64,000 bases of DNA from Hydractinia symbiolongicarpus. Taxonomy: Eukaryota > Cnidaria > Hydrozoa > Anthoathecata > Hydractiniidae. Below, piece after piece: positions 46,283 to 53,184 of the stretch. The position numbers and the translations under genes were made by a program. The stretch's first letter is position 1, and each line of letters begins with the position of its first letter. The stretch spans positions 3,350,001 to 3,414,000 of the forward strand of contig NC_079880.1 in assembly GCF_029227915.1 (NCBI RefSeq). Direction: 5' to 3'. The notes beneath the pieces are model-generated. The model ran no database searches and was not told the origin of the DNA. It saw only the letters and a list, made by a program, of their open reading frames with translations.

Positions 46283-47260
46283 TCACCAACCTTGCACATA
46301 ATCAGGAGGTAATTCTGTATCTTCGGGTATTAACATCAATTCCTCTTTTACAAAAGCCCGTCCGGGTCCGTCTTGAACATAGTACATTACATGGTTACCA
46401 GGTTGCGCTATTACCTCACGCAATCTATATGTGTTTTTCGACCATATTCTATCGGTTGCCCGTCTCCGCCCATCATCATGCTCTTCACCAGGTTGTAGTA
46501 GATATCTATACAAGCCATCTTTAGGTAATTCTACTTCAGGTGGATAGCTCTCTTGATTAACCAAAGGCACCTCTTTCATTATAATAGCATCTTTTGGCTT
46601 CATATCAATCATCTGCGTCTTTGTATCGTTTAGCCTATCAATCAGTTTATACAGATGCTTAACCCATGTAGATGATACCTTTTCCGAATCATTCAGTTCT
46701 TGGGCATCTTGTATTTTGAATAAATTTTCGGCAAGTATCTTGTTCAACGCCTCAACAAAAGCTGTGTGCGTATGCTTATATTTTGTAGTCGCTCTTTTAA
46801 TTTCAACCTTATGCTTCTCCAACAGCTTTGATACATCTGCCTTGAATTCTGAACCGTTATCACATTGGAAAGTTTTTGGATAAGTTAATGGTCCTGCCTT
46901 GTAGATGTCCTCAATCATAGCGGCAACCTCTTTGGCTTTCTTAGTCCTCAAAGGTCGGGCTACCTTGTATCTGGAAGCAGCATCGATTCCCGACAAAATG
47001 TACTTATATTTATTACCATACAGTATGTCACCGGGCATGTACAATAAATCGAATTGATGTAAATCATTAGGGGTGGTAACTTCATAATGTGGTCTTTCAA
47101 CATGTTTTGGGGCGGGTAAATGTACTTGCCAAAATGCTTGCTTTGATAGCCACTTCTTAATCTCCTTTGGCCCGAAGCCGAATACTCTTAAATTCTGAAC
47201 AGCCTTTTGTCCTTTCCATAAATTTTGAGGTTGATAGTAAGTCTCTTGAAGTTTTGACAT
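46283..47260 (-). CDS. Retrovirus-type (c-)integrase, DD35E (325 aa)
   Basis: The catalytic triad is visible as D71 (HQFDLLYMPGD), D134 (FQCDNGSEFK) and E170 (HTAFVEALNK), with exactly 35 residues between the last two. The C-terminal part, YRLREVIAQ followed by YYVQDGPGRAFVKEELMLIP (about residues 293-313), looks like the small beta-barrel/chromo-like domain of Polinton integrases. No clear HHCC zinc module is seen at the N-terminus. It would process the element ends and join them to target DNA with the 6-bp stagger seen here. The gene is intact and lies opposite to the genes around it. A stem-loop follows its stop, and a 15-bp direct repeat flanks it. Confidence 0.92.
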   Translation of the reverse strand: MSKLQETYYQPQNLWKGQKAVQNLRVFGFGPKEIKKWLSKQAFWQVHLPAPKHVERPHYEVTTPNDLHQFDLLYMPGDILYGNKYKYILSGIDAASRYKVARPLRTKKAKEVAAMIEDIYKAGPLTYPKTFQCDNGSEFKADVSKLLEKHKVEIKRATTKYKHTHTAFVEALNKILAENLFKIQDAQELNDSEKVSSTWVKHLYKLIDRLNDTKTQMIDMKPKDAIIMKEVPLVNQESYPPEVELPKDGLYRYLLQPGEEHDDGRRRATDRIWSKNTYRLREVIAQPGNHVMYYVQDGPGRAFVKEELMLIPEDTELPPDYVQGW

Positions 47261-47351
47261 GTTTTATTTATGCACACCTTTATTTATCTCCTTTTTGTGT
47301 TATGATGTGGTACGATAAAAGTGCTTAAAGTTTTTCATATATTATATTAAT
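47261..47351. promoter_or_regulatory. Divergent spacer between integrase and SAP-like gene
   Basis: The 91 bp between the two starts hold ATAAATAAAAC against the integrase start (leftward sense), copy 2 of TGTGGTACGATAAAA at 47306-47320, and ATATTATATTAAT against the rightward ATG. It lacks the ATTTAAA ... CTAATATAATA pair of the other two divergent gaps, which may reflect a different expression class. Confidence 0.5.
47306..47320 (+). repeat. 15-bp direct repeat flanking the integrase gene, copy 2
   Basis: Exact repeat of the sequence at 46128-46142, 1178 bp away. It sits 31 bp upstream of the SAP-like gene start. Confidence 0.7.
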
Positions 47352-47621
47352 ATGTCGGACATGGATACCACACCGGATTATAAATTGATGAAACTGAGAG
47401 AGTTGCGAGAGGTTGCCAAATCCCGCGGAATTAAGTATATCGTGGGTATGAGAAAGGCTAAACTGGTTGAGGTGATTGAGAAGAATGATCTCGACCCATC
47501 CTACACCATCGATCTGGATACCAAGAAGGAATGGTATGGATACTGTTCAAGGTGGAGGTCGAAAAACAGGGAGGCATATCTAAAAGCTCAAAAACGTTAT
47601 AACGACAAAAGATCCAAGTGA
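47352..47621 (+). CDS. SAP-like small DNA-binding protein (89 aa)
   Basis: Residues about 11-45 (YKLMKLRELREVAKSRGI, then KAKLVEVIEKND) have the helix-extension-helix pattern of SAP or Rho-N-like domains, which bind DNA. The C-terminus is basic and aromatic (CSRWRSKNREAYLKAQKRY). It is the first of three consecutive rightward genes with SAP-like domains, ending in the polymerase. A role in replication or in organising element DNA is inferred from the company it keeps. A stem-loop follows 11 nt past the stop. Confidence 0.65.
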   Translation: MSDMDTTPDYKLMKLRELREVAKSRGIKYIVGMRKAKLVEVIEKNDLDPSYTIDLDTKKEWYGYCSRWRSKNREAYLKAQKRYNDKRSK

Positions 47622-47632
47622 TTGGGTATTTT

Positions 47633-47656
47633 TTTGTTACTCAGACGAGTAACAAA
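47633..47656 (+). terminator. Stem-loop after the 89-aa SAP-like gene
   Basis: Perfect 10-bp arms TTTGTTACTC and GAGTAACAAA with a 4-nt loop, starting 11 nt past the stop, with lead-in TTGGGTATTTT. Confidence 0.65.
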
Positions 47657-47782
47657 TGTTGGTGGGTGGGTACCCATGGTGTACCGGTCACGGCCCTCAA
47701 GGTGTTGGTGGGTGGGTACCCATGGTGGAGCGGTCAGTATCATAAACCGCGTTTTACCGCCATGGGGTCGGGTGGTTGTCTT

Positions 47783-47857
47783 GCGAACAAAGCCCCTCAC
47801 GATCCTCGCGAACGAAGCCCCTCACGATCCTCGCGAACGAAGCCCCTCACGATCCTC
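47783..47857. repeat. 25-bp minisatellite, three units
   Basis: The unit GCGAACGAAGCCCCTCACGA (continuing TCCTC) occurs three times in a row; the first copy differs by one base (GCGAACAAAG). It is absent from the homologous spacer at 48371-48602, so it expanded after the duplication. Confidence 0.85.
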
Positions 47858-47920
47858 CACCCCGGTTTACGATTTATAAAAACGGCTTAAAGATCCACAG
47901 ATCGTATATCACAACCGATC

Positions 47921-48370
47921 ATGACTTCGAGAAATACAGTTTCCGAATTAATACATCTCGCTAGAGAAAAATCCTCTAGAGAACGCGGCCTACATCATGG
48001 CTACTTAAGGCTCAGAAAGGCCGATCTGATCGAATTTTTGAGACCAACTACCGTTTCAGCACCGGTTAGACCGGTACCCGTGCCGAGACCCGGTAGTGAA
48101 CAACCGGGCATGACTTCGAGAAATACAGTTTCCGAATTAATACATCTCGCTAGAGAAAAATCCTCTAGAGAACGCGGCCTACATCATGGCTACTTAAGGC
48201 TCAGAAAGGCCGATCTGATCGAATTTTTGAGACCAACTACCGTTTCAGCACCGGTTAGACCGGTACCCGTGCCGAGACCCGCCAGACCAGTACCAGCGCC
48301 GAGACCCGTACCGGCACCGAGACCCTCGAGATCCGGTAGTGAACAACCGGGAGGCATATCTAAGACCTAA
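47921..48370 (+). CDS. Chimeric double-SAP protein (149 aa), duplicate of the polymerase N-terminus
   Basis: Two tandem 63-codon modules, identical over about 167 bp, each run MTSRNTVSELIHLAREK ... LRKADLIEFL and then PTTVSAPVRPVPVPRP. The same module, in a diverged form, starts the polymerase 680 bp downstream. Its last residues (GGISKT) and the following TGATTGGGC plus stem-loop match the 3' end of the 89-aa gene (GGGAGGCATATCTA). The gene is therefore a join of polymerase 5' sequence to the 3' end of its upstream neighbour, as a tandem duplication would produce. It may encode a free SAP-like DNA-binding protein. Retention of an open frame despite divergence suggests it is, or was, used. 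Confidence 0.6.
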   Translation: MTSRNTVSELIHLAREKSSRERGLHHGYLRLRKADLIEFLRPTTVSAPVRPVPVPRPGSEQPGMTSRNTVSELIHLAREKSSRERGLHHGYLRLRKADLIEFLRPTTVSAPVRPVPVPRPARPVPAPRPVPAPRPSRSGSEQPGGISKT

Positions 48371-48602
48371 GTGATTGGGCATTTTTGTTACTCGGACGGG
48401 TAACAAATGTGATTCACGACCCTCGAGGTGCCAATGGGTGGGTACCCATGGTGTATCGATGTATGTATCACAAAGCGTGTTTTACTACAATTTAGCATGG
48501 TGGTTGCCCCACAAACTAGGACACTCACGACCCTCCAACACGGTTTACGATTTTTAGAAAAAATGGATTAAAGATTTCATAAATCGTATATAATACACAA
48601 GC
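48371..48602. other. Polymerase upstream region
   Basis: Holds the stem-loop at 48384-48407, a third copy of GGGTGGGTACCCATGGTG (about 48436-48453), and a conserved promoter-like stretch CGGTTTACGATTTTTAG ... TTAAAGATT ... AAATCGTATATAATAC before the ATG. The same stretch in variant form precedes the duplicate SAP gene, which supports a regulatory role. Confidence 0.6.
48384..48407 (+). terminator. Stem-loop after the chimeric SAP gene
   Basis: Arms TTTGTTACTC and GGGTAACAAA pair over 10 positions with one T-G wobble around a 4-nt loop, 13 nt past the stop. It is the duplicate of the hairpin at 47633-47656; the change preserves pairing in RNA. Confidence 0.6.
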
Positions 48603-51600
48603 ATGACTTCGAGAAATACAGTTTCCGAATTAAGAGCTCTCGCTAGAGAACGCGGCCTACGTGGCTACTCAAGGCTCAGAAAGGCCGATCTGATCGAATT
48701 ATTGACACCCACTACTGTGTCAGCACCGGTTAGACCGGTACCCGTGCGGAGACCCGTACCGGCACCGAGACCCTCGAGATCCGGTAGTGAACAACCGGGC
48801 ATGACTTCGAGAAATACAGTTTCCGAATTAAGAGCTCTCGCTAGAGAACGCGGCCTACGTGGCTACTCGAGGCTCAGAAAGGCCGATCTGATCGAATTAT
48901 TGACACCCACTACTGTGTCAGCACCGGTTAGACCGGTACCCGTGCCGAGACCCGCCAGACTAGTACCAGCGCCGAGACCCGTACCGGCACCGAGACCCAC
49001 CAGACCCACCAGACCCGTACCGGCACCGAGACCGGGCACTAGCCAACAAGACATGGATTTGAAAAGCAAGTTGATCGAATGGAGAGACTGGTTAATAAAT
49101 CATGTACCTGGGGCTATTAAGGAGAAAGCGAGCAAAGCTTTCAAAACCATGAAGGATAAGATCACGGGTTTGTATGAAAAGGGCGGTGGAGAGGAAGAGG
49201 AAGAGGTGGAGGAGGAGGAGGAGGAGGAGGAGGAGGAGGAGAAAAACCCCTATACCCCCATTGAAGAAGCTTTTGTAGGTTCATACAAACGTTTCAAAAT
49301 GAACTCGGATGGTGGGAAGAATGTCAAGGTCTTTCTCGAAAAGGTCGAGCATGTCGTCAAGAGGTTGATGAGTGACGTGCTAGGGCAGAAGAAGTCGCTG
49401 AAGACTCAGGCGACCTTGTGGGTGAAATGGGTAAGGGAGGACACCAGCTCGACTGATGCCCCATGTGTACATGTCGATAAAGCTTTCAATAGCTATATGG
49501 AGATACTGCACGCCCACGATGACATTTCCGATGTTTTCGATCGGATGCGTAATAAGATAATCGAGCAGATTGAAAACCCCGCGCTGCCAGCTAGCGGATT
49601 TACAATTGATAAAATCTTGCATATGCATGTGGATTTTCATAAACTGAAATTAACCAGAGGTAGTTCTTACTTGCCGCTGCCCGAGAACTTCAGTGGTAAG
49701 CGATCCGTGATTAACCCACATAACGAGGATGAAGAATGCTTCAAATGGGCCGTTATCGCTGCTCTCAATCATGATAAGATCGATAATCACCCTGAACGGA
49801 TCTCAATCCTTAAGAAGCATGATAAGTATAATTGGGATGGTCTAACTTTCCCAATGGCGCTAAACAAGATAGATCTCTTCGAGAGGAGGAACCCCGATGT
49901 CGCTGTGCATGTTTTGACAAAGGATGAGAGAGAAGGTATCAACATGTGTCGCAAGTCGAAGCATCTTGATCGTAAGGAGACGGTTGTTTTGTTTTTACTA
50001 TGTGAGGGGGATAAGAGACATTATATCGCTGTTAAGAACTTGAGCGGTCTACTTAGCAAGGCTAACTCAAAGCATAAAAATAAGGAGTATTATTGCTTGA
50101 ATTGTCTCTATGGTTTTCAAAGCGAACAGAAAAGGGATGAGCACTTTGAGTATTGCAAGAATAACGATGCTGCTAAGATTCAACTCCCTAAGGAGGGTAG
50201 CACCTTAACCTTCACTGATGGTAAGTTTCAACTCAAAGCCCCATTCATCATGTATGCCGATTTCGAAGCTTTTACAAAAGAGTTGCCAGAAGATGAGAGA
50301 AAATGCGGATCATCCACCGAGAAAGTTGGTAAACATGTTCCCACCGGATTCTGTTGTTATAGTAAATATGCTCATGGTGACGTTCCCAACCCTCTTAATC
50401 TTTATCGCGGTGAGGACTGTGTTACGCGTTTTGTGGATCATGTGGTTTCCGAGGCGGAAAGGTTATATAACATGTTTCCTCAGAAAGAAATGGATCCACT
50501 GACGGATGAGGAGCGTGACGGTTTCAATAGAGCCGAGGTGTGCCACATTTGCATGAAGGAGTTTGATGACAAGGATGACATCAAGGTTAGGGATCACTGT
50601 CATTTCACCGGTAAGTTTCGTGGAGCCGCTCATCAGGGGTGTAATCTGCGGTATAAGGTACCTAATTATATCCCGGTTGTCTTCCACAATCTGAGTGGCT
50701 ACGATGCGCATTTATTCATTAAGGAGCTTGCTAGGAAGTACGGAGAAGATGGTATGGGTGTAATCGCGGAGAATAAGGAGAAATATATCTCTTTCTCTAC
50801 GGATGTTAAGGTTGGTGAATACATTGACAAAAATGGTGAGACCAAAGACAAAAAGATACAACTGAGATTCATCGATTCATTTAGATTTATGTCAAGCGGC
50901 CTAAGCTCCCTGGCTGACAACCTATCAGATGATCAATGCAAAAACCTTAGAAAATTCTTCAATGGTGACGAATTCAACATAATGAGAAGGAAGGGTGTAT
51001 ACCCATATGAGTATGTTAACTCATTCGATAGGTTTAATGAAACTGAGCTCCCGTCAAAGGATGATTTCTACAGCAAGCTGAACATGAATGGTATCAGCGA
51101 TGCCGATTATGCGCATGCCCAGAAGGTGTGGAAGGACATGAAAGTTGAAAATATGGGCGTTTATCATGATATCTATCTCAAGACGGATGTTCTGCTTCTG
51201 AGTGATGTGTTTGAGACATTCAGAGAAACATGCTTGAGAAACTACGATCTAGACCCGGCTCACTTTTACACTGCTCCGGGATTAGCCTGGAGGGCGTGTT
51301 TGAAAAAGACCAAGGTTAGTCTAGATTTATTGTCGGATATGGAGATGGTCATGTTCATTGAGAGTGGTATTAGGGGTGGATTGTGTCAGGCTGTCCACCG
51401 CTACGCCAAGGCCAACAATAAGTATATGGTGGACGAGTACAACACATCGGATGGGAATTGCATGGATTTATTTGAGCAGCAGGAAATTGCTAAAACCGTG
51501 CCTTTTGTAAAAAGAAAATTGATTGAATTGAGGTACTGGTTGATGAAACATGTACCTAGGGTCTTCAAGGTGAAAACTAGTAAAGCTTACAGAGCCGTGA

Positions 51601-52946
51601 AGGATAAGATCATGGGTTTGTATGAAAAGGTATGTGGGGGACCGTCTGTACGGAAAGAGGAAAAACAATATACCACCAAAGCCAACACATCTGAGAGTAA
51701 GGAGATGAATAGCTATCTCCAATACCTAGATGCAAATAATTTGTACGGCTGGGCCATGATTCAGAAGATGCCGACCGGAGGGTTTGAGTGGGTTGATGAC
51801 GTGGTTTCTGATTTTACACCCGAACTGATTTCACAATTAGCTGTGGAAAACGGTGAAAAGGGGTACATCCTTGAGGTTGATGTTTGCTATTCACGGGAGC
51901 TTCATGATTCTCATAACGACCTTCCTTTCATGCCCGAGAGGAAGATCATTAATGGCGTCGAGAAGCTGACACCGTGTCTTTCAGACAAGAAGAAATATAT
52001 CACTCATATCCGTGCGCTTGATCAAGCGTTGAAGCATGGTCTTGTTCTTGAGAAGGTTCATAGGGTCTTGAGATTTGATCAGAGTGCGTGGTTGAAGTCG
52101 TACATAGATTTCAACACTGATTTGCGTACCAAATCAACTAATGACTTCGAAAAGGACTTTTTCAAGCTGATGAATAATTCGGTCTTTGGGAAGACAATGG
52201 AGAATCAGCGAAGGCAGAAGGATATACGTTTGGCTACCAAGAAAGAACAATATGAGAAGCTGGTGATGAAGCCCAACTTCAAGGGTAGCACGTGGTTCTC
52301 GGAAACACTGATGGGCATAGAGATGTCCAAGATCAAGATCAAAATGAATAAGCCAATCTACCTGGGGCTGGCAATTCTCGACTTGTCCAAGATGGTTATG
52401 TATGAGTTCCACTATGATTACATGAGACCAAAATATGGTGTGGATGTAAAGCTTTGCTACATGGATACAGATTCATTCGTCTACCACATAAAAACCGACG
52501 ACTTTTACAAAGATATCGCCGACGATGTAGCTTTGAGATTTGACACGTCAGGGTACGATAAGAAAGATGGTAGACCCCTAGCATTAGGTTTGAATAAAAA
52601 GATCATTGGGCTGATGAAGGATGAGTTGGGTGGTAAGGTAATGACCGAATTTATCGCTCTTAGGGCTAAGAATTATGCTTACAAACAGATATGTGGTAGG
52701 GAGGATAAGAGGTGCAAGGGGGTCAAGAAATGTGTGGTGAGGAAGACAATAGGTTTCGATGACTATAAGAGATGTCTGTTCGAGGGTGAAAATGTTTACA
52801 GGGAACAGATGACCTTTCGATCGATTAAGCATGATGTTCATACCATAAAAACAAACAAACTAGCGCTCAATGCAGATGATGATAAGCGCATAATTTTGGA
52901 TGATGGTATTACCACACTGGCAAGAGGCCATTATAGACACACATAA
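48603..52946 (+). CDS. polB: Protein-primed-type family B DNA polymerase of Polinton (1447 aa)
   Basis: Order of parts: two tandem 66-codon SAP-like modules (1-132), a Pro/Arg-rich linker, a helical module (about 154-197), a Glu run, the conserved Polinton N-terminal region with QIENPALP, C379 and H473, a C2H2-like finger (C498-x2-C501), exonuclease motif I (YADFEA, D553/E555), an endonuclease-VII-like zinc insert (CHIC at 647, DHCH at 664, HQGCN at 677), exo II (HNLSGYD, N696/D701), exo III (Y858/D862), an RGGL motif, a second copy of the helical module (about 970-1013), motif A (DANNLYG, D1043), motif B (K1188, NNSVFG) and motif C (YMDTDS, D1288/D1290). All catalytic residues are present. 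It should replicate the element with proofreading. The last 14 or so codons lie in the right inverted repeat. Confidence 0.95.
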   Translation: MTSRNTVSELRALARERGLRGYSRLRKADLIELLTPTTVSAPVRPVPVRRPVPAPRPSRSGSEQPGMTSRNTVSELRALARERGLRGYSRLRKADLIELLTPTTVSAPVRPVPVPRPARLVPAPRPVPAPRPTRPTRPVPAPRPGTSQQDMDLKSKLIEWRDWLINHVPGAIKEKASKAFKTMKDKITGLYEKGGGEEEEEVEEEEEEEEEEEKNPYTPIEEAFVGSYKRFKMNSDGGKNVKVFLEKVEHVVKRLMSDVLGQKKSLKTQATLWVKWVREDTSSTDAPCVHVDKAFNSYMEILHAHDDISDVFDRMRNKIIEQIENPALPASGFTIDKILHMHVDFHKLKLTRGSSYLPLPENFSGKRSVINPHNEDEECFKWAVIAALNHDKIDNHPERISILKKHDKYNWDGLTFPMALNKIDLFERRNPDVAVHVLTKDEREGINMCRKSKHLDRKETVVLFLLCEGDKRHYIAVKNLSGLLSKANSKHKNKEYYCLNCLYGFQSEQKRDEHFEYCKNNDAAKIQLPKEGSTLTFTDGKFQLKAPFIMYADFEAFTKELPEDERKCGSSTEKVGKHVPTGFCCYSKYAHGDVPNPLNLYRGEDCVTRFVDHVVSEAERLYNMFPQKEMDPLTDEERDGFNRAEVCHICMKEFDDKDDIKVRDHCHFTGKFRGAAHQGCNLRYKVPNYIPVVFHNLSGYDAHLFIKELARKYGEDGMGVIAENKEKYISFSTDVKVGEYIDKNGETKDKKIQLRFIDSFRFMSSGLSSLADNLSDDQCKNLRKFFNGDEFNIMRRKGVYPYEYVNSFDRFNETELPSKDDFYSKLNMNGISDADYAHAQKVWKDMKVENMGVYHDIYLKTDVLLLSDVFETFRETCLRNYDLDPAHFYTAPGLAWRACLKKTKVSLDLLSDMEMVMFIESGIRGGLCQAVHRYAKANNKYMVDEYNTSDGNCMDLFEQQEIAKTVPFVKRKLIELRYWLMKHVPRVFKVKTSKAYRAVKDKIMGLYEKVCGGPSVRKEEKQYTTKANTSESKEMNSYLQYLDANNLYGWAMIQKMPTGGFEWVDDVVSDFTPELISQLAVENGEKGYILEVDVCYSRELHDSHNDLPFMPERKIINGVEKLTPCLSDKKKYITHIRALDQALKHGLVLEKVHRVLRFDQSAWLKSYIDFNTDLRTKSTNDFEKDFFKLMNNSVFGKTMENQRRQKDIRLATKKEQYEKLVMKPNFKGSTWFSETLMGIEMSKIKIKMNKPIYLGLAILDLSKMVMYEFHYDYMRPKYGVDVKLCYMDTDSFVYHIKTDDFYKDIADDVALRFDTSGYDKKDGRPLALGLNKKIIGLMKDELGGKVMTEFIALRAKNYAYKQICGREDKRCKGVKKCVVRKTIGFDDYKRCLFEGENVYREQMTFRSIKHDVHTIKTNKLALNADDDKRIILDDGITTLARGHYRHT
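49065..49192 (+). repeat. Internal polymerase module, copy 1
   Basis: Encodes LIEWRDWLINHVP and SKAFKTMKDKITGLYEK. The same module with changes is encoded at about 51516-51640, inside the same gene. The last part is nearly identical in DNA (AAGGATAAGATCA-GGGTTTG). In this position it matches the layout of other Polinton polymerases as I recall them. Confidence 0.8.
51444..51712 (+). other. Extra segment of about 90 codons just before polymerase motif A
   Basis: Between KYMVDEYN and LQYLDANNLYG lie about 90 residues that I do not expect in this family. About half (residues 970-1013: LIELRYWLMKHVP, SKAYRAVKDKIMGLYEK) is a diverged copy of the N-terminal helical module. The rest is charged linker. 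The reading frame is kept on both sides, so the polymerase may still fold with the segment as a loop. Confidence 0.7.
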
Positions 52947-53178
52947 CACTATAAATTATAAGGCACGACAGATGAGGGTGGGTAGGGACCCATGGGGAGG
53001 GGAGGGGGCCCGGGGGACACGGCGGGGGTTGGGGGGTTGGGGCGGATCCGGACATTCGTAGGTGCTAACGGATTTTATAGACTCTTCTATCGTTGATTTG
53101 ACGTGGATGATCCATAATTTGACGTGGAATGGTAAAGTGCCAACGGGATCTGTCCTAACATCCGCCTTTTCCTATCTC
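52902..53178 (-). repeat. Right terminal inverted repeat
   Basis: Reverse complement of the left repeat: no difference from about 52932 to the end, two mismatches inside that, then a match to about 52902. It carries the polymerase stop codon (52944-52946), a G-rich block with runs of four to six G (about 52979-53043), and two copies of TTTGACGTGGA/TTTGACGTGGAA. It ends in TC. Confidence 0.95.
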
Positions 53179-53184
53179 TATAGT
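53179..53184. repeat. Target site duplication, right copy (TATAGT)
   Basis: Matches 37415-37420. The satellite resumes in phase with CGAATGTATACAAAG. Confidence 0.9.

Larger units (their letters stand above)
47622..47920. other. Spacer with hairpin, repeated GGGTGGGTACCCATGGTG and a minisatellite
   Basis: Contains the stem-loop at 47633-47656, two copies of GGTGGGTGGGTACCCATGG (47661 and 47707), and three 25-bp units at 47783-47857. It ends with a promoter-like region containing CGGTTTACGATTT and ATCGTATATCA. Its ends are homologous to the spacer at 48371-48602. Open frames across the minisatellite are repeat artefacts. Confidence 0.7.
37421..53178 (+). mobile_element. Polinton/Maverick transposon, nearly complete (about 15.76 kb)
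   Basis: Long inverted repeats, a 6-bp duplication, 5'-AG and TC-3' ends, an integrase, a protein-primed-type family B polymerase, a double-jelly-roll capsid protein and an A32-type packaging ATPase together define a Polinton. The length fits the usual 15-20 kb. The terminal repeats are identical over about 247 bp and the target duplication is intact, so the insertion looks young. Visible faults are one frame break in the ATPase and the lack of any recognisable adenain-like protease. Genes form blocks of both polarities meeting at short divergent (38, 40 and 91 bp) or convergent (55 and 188 bp) gaps, typical of a compact virus-like genome. By the convention used here the polymerase reads rightwards. 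Confidence 0.97.

Noticed and set aside
47618-47964. Several overlapping frames across the 25-bp minisatellite
   Set aside because: A 25-bp unit opens frames mechanically. Three frames overlap there, and the homologous spacer at 48371-48602 does not keep them.
37421-53178. Adenovirus, virophage or other free virus genome
   Set aside because: The target duplication, integrase and satellite flanks show an integrated transposon. Gene content fits the Polinton/adintovirus group, though a virion stage cannot be excluded.
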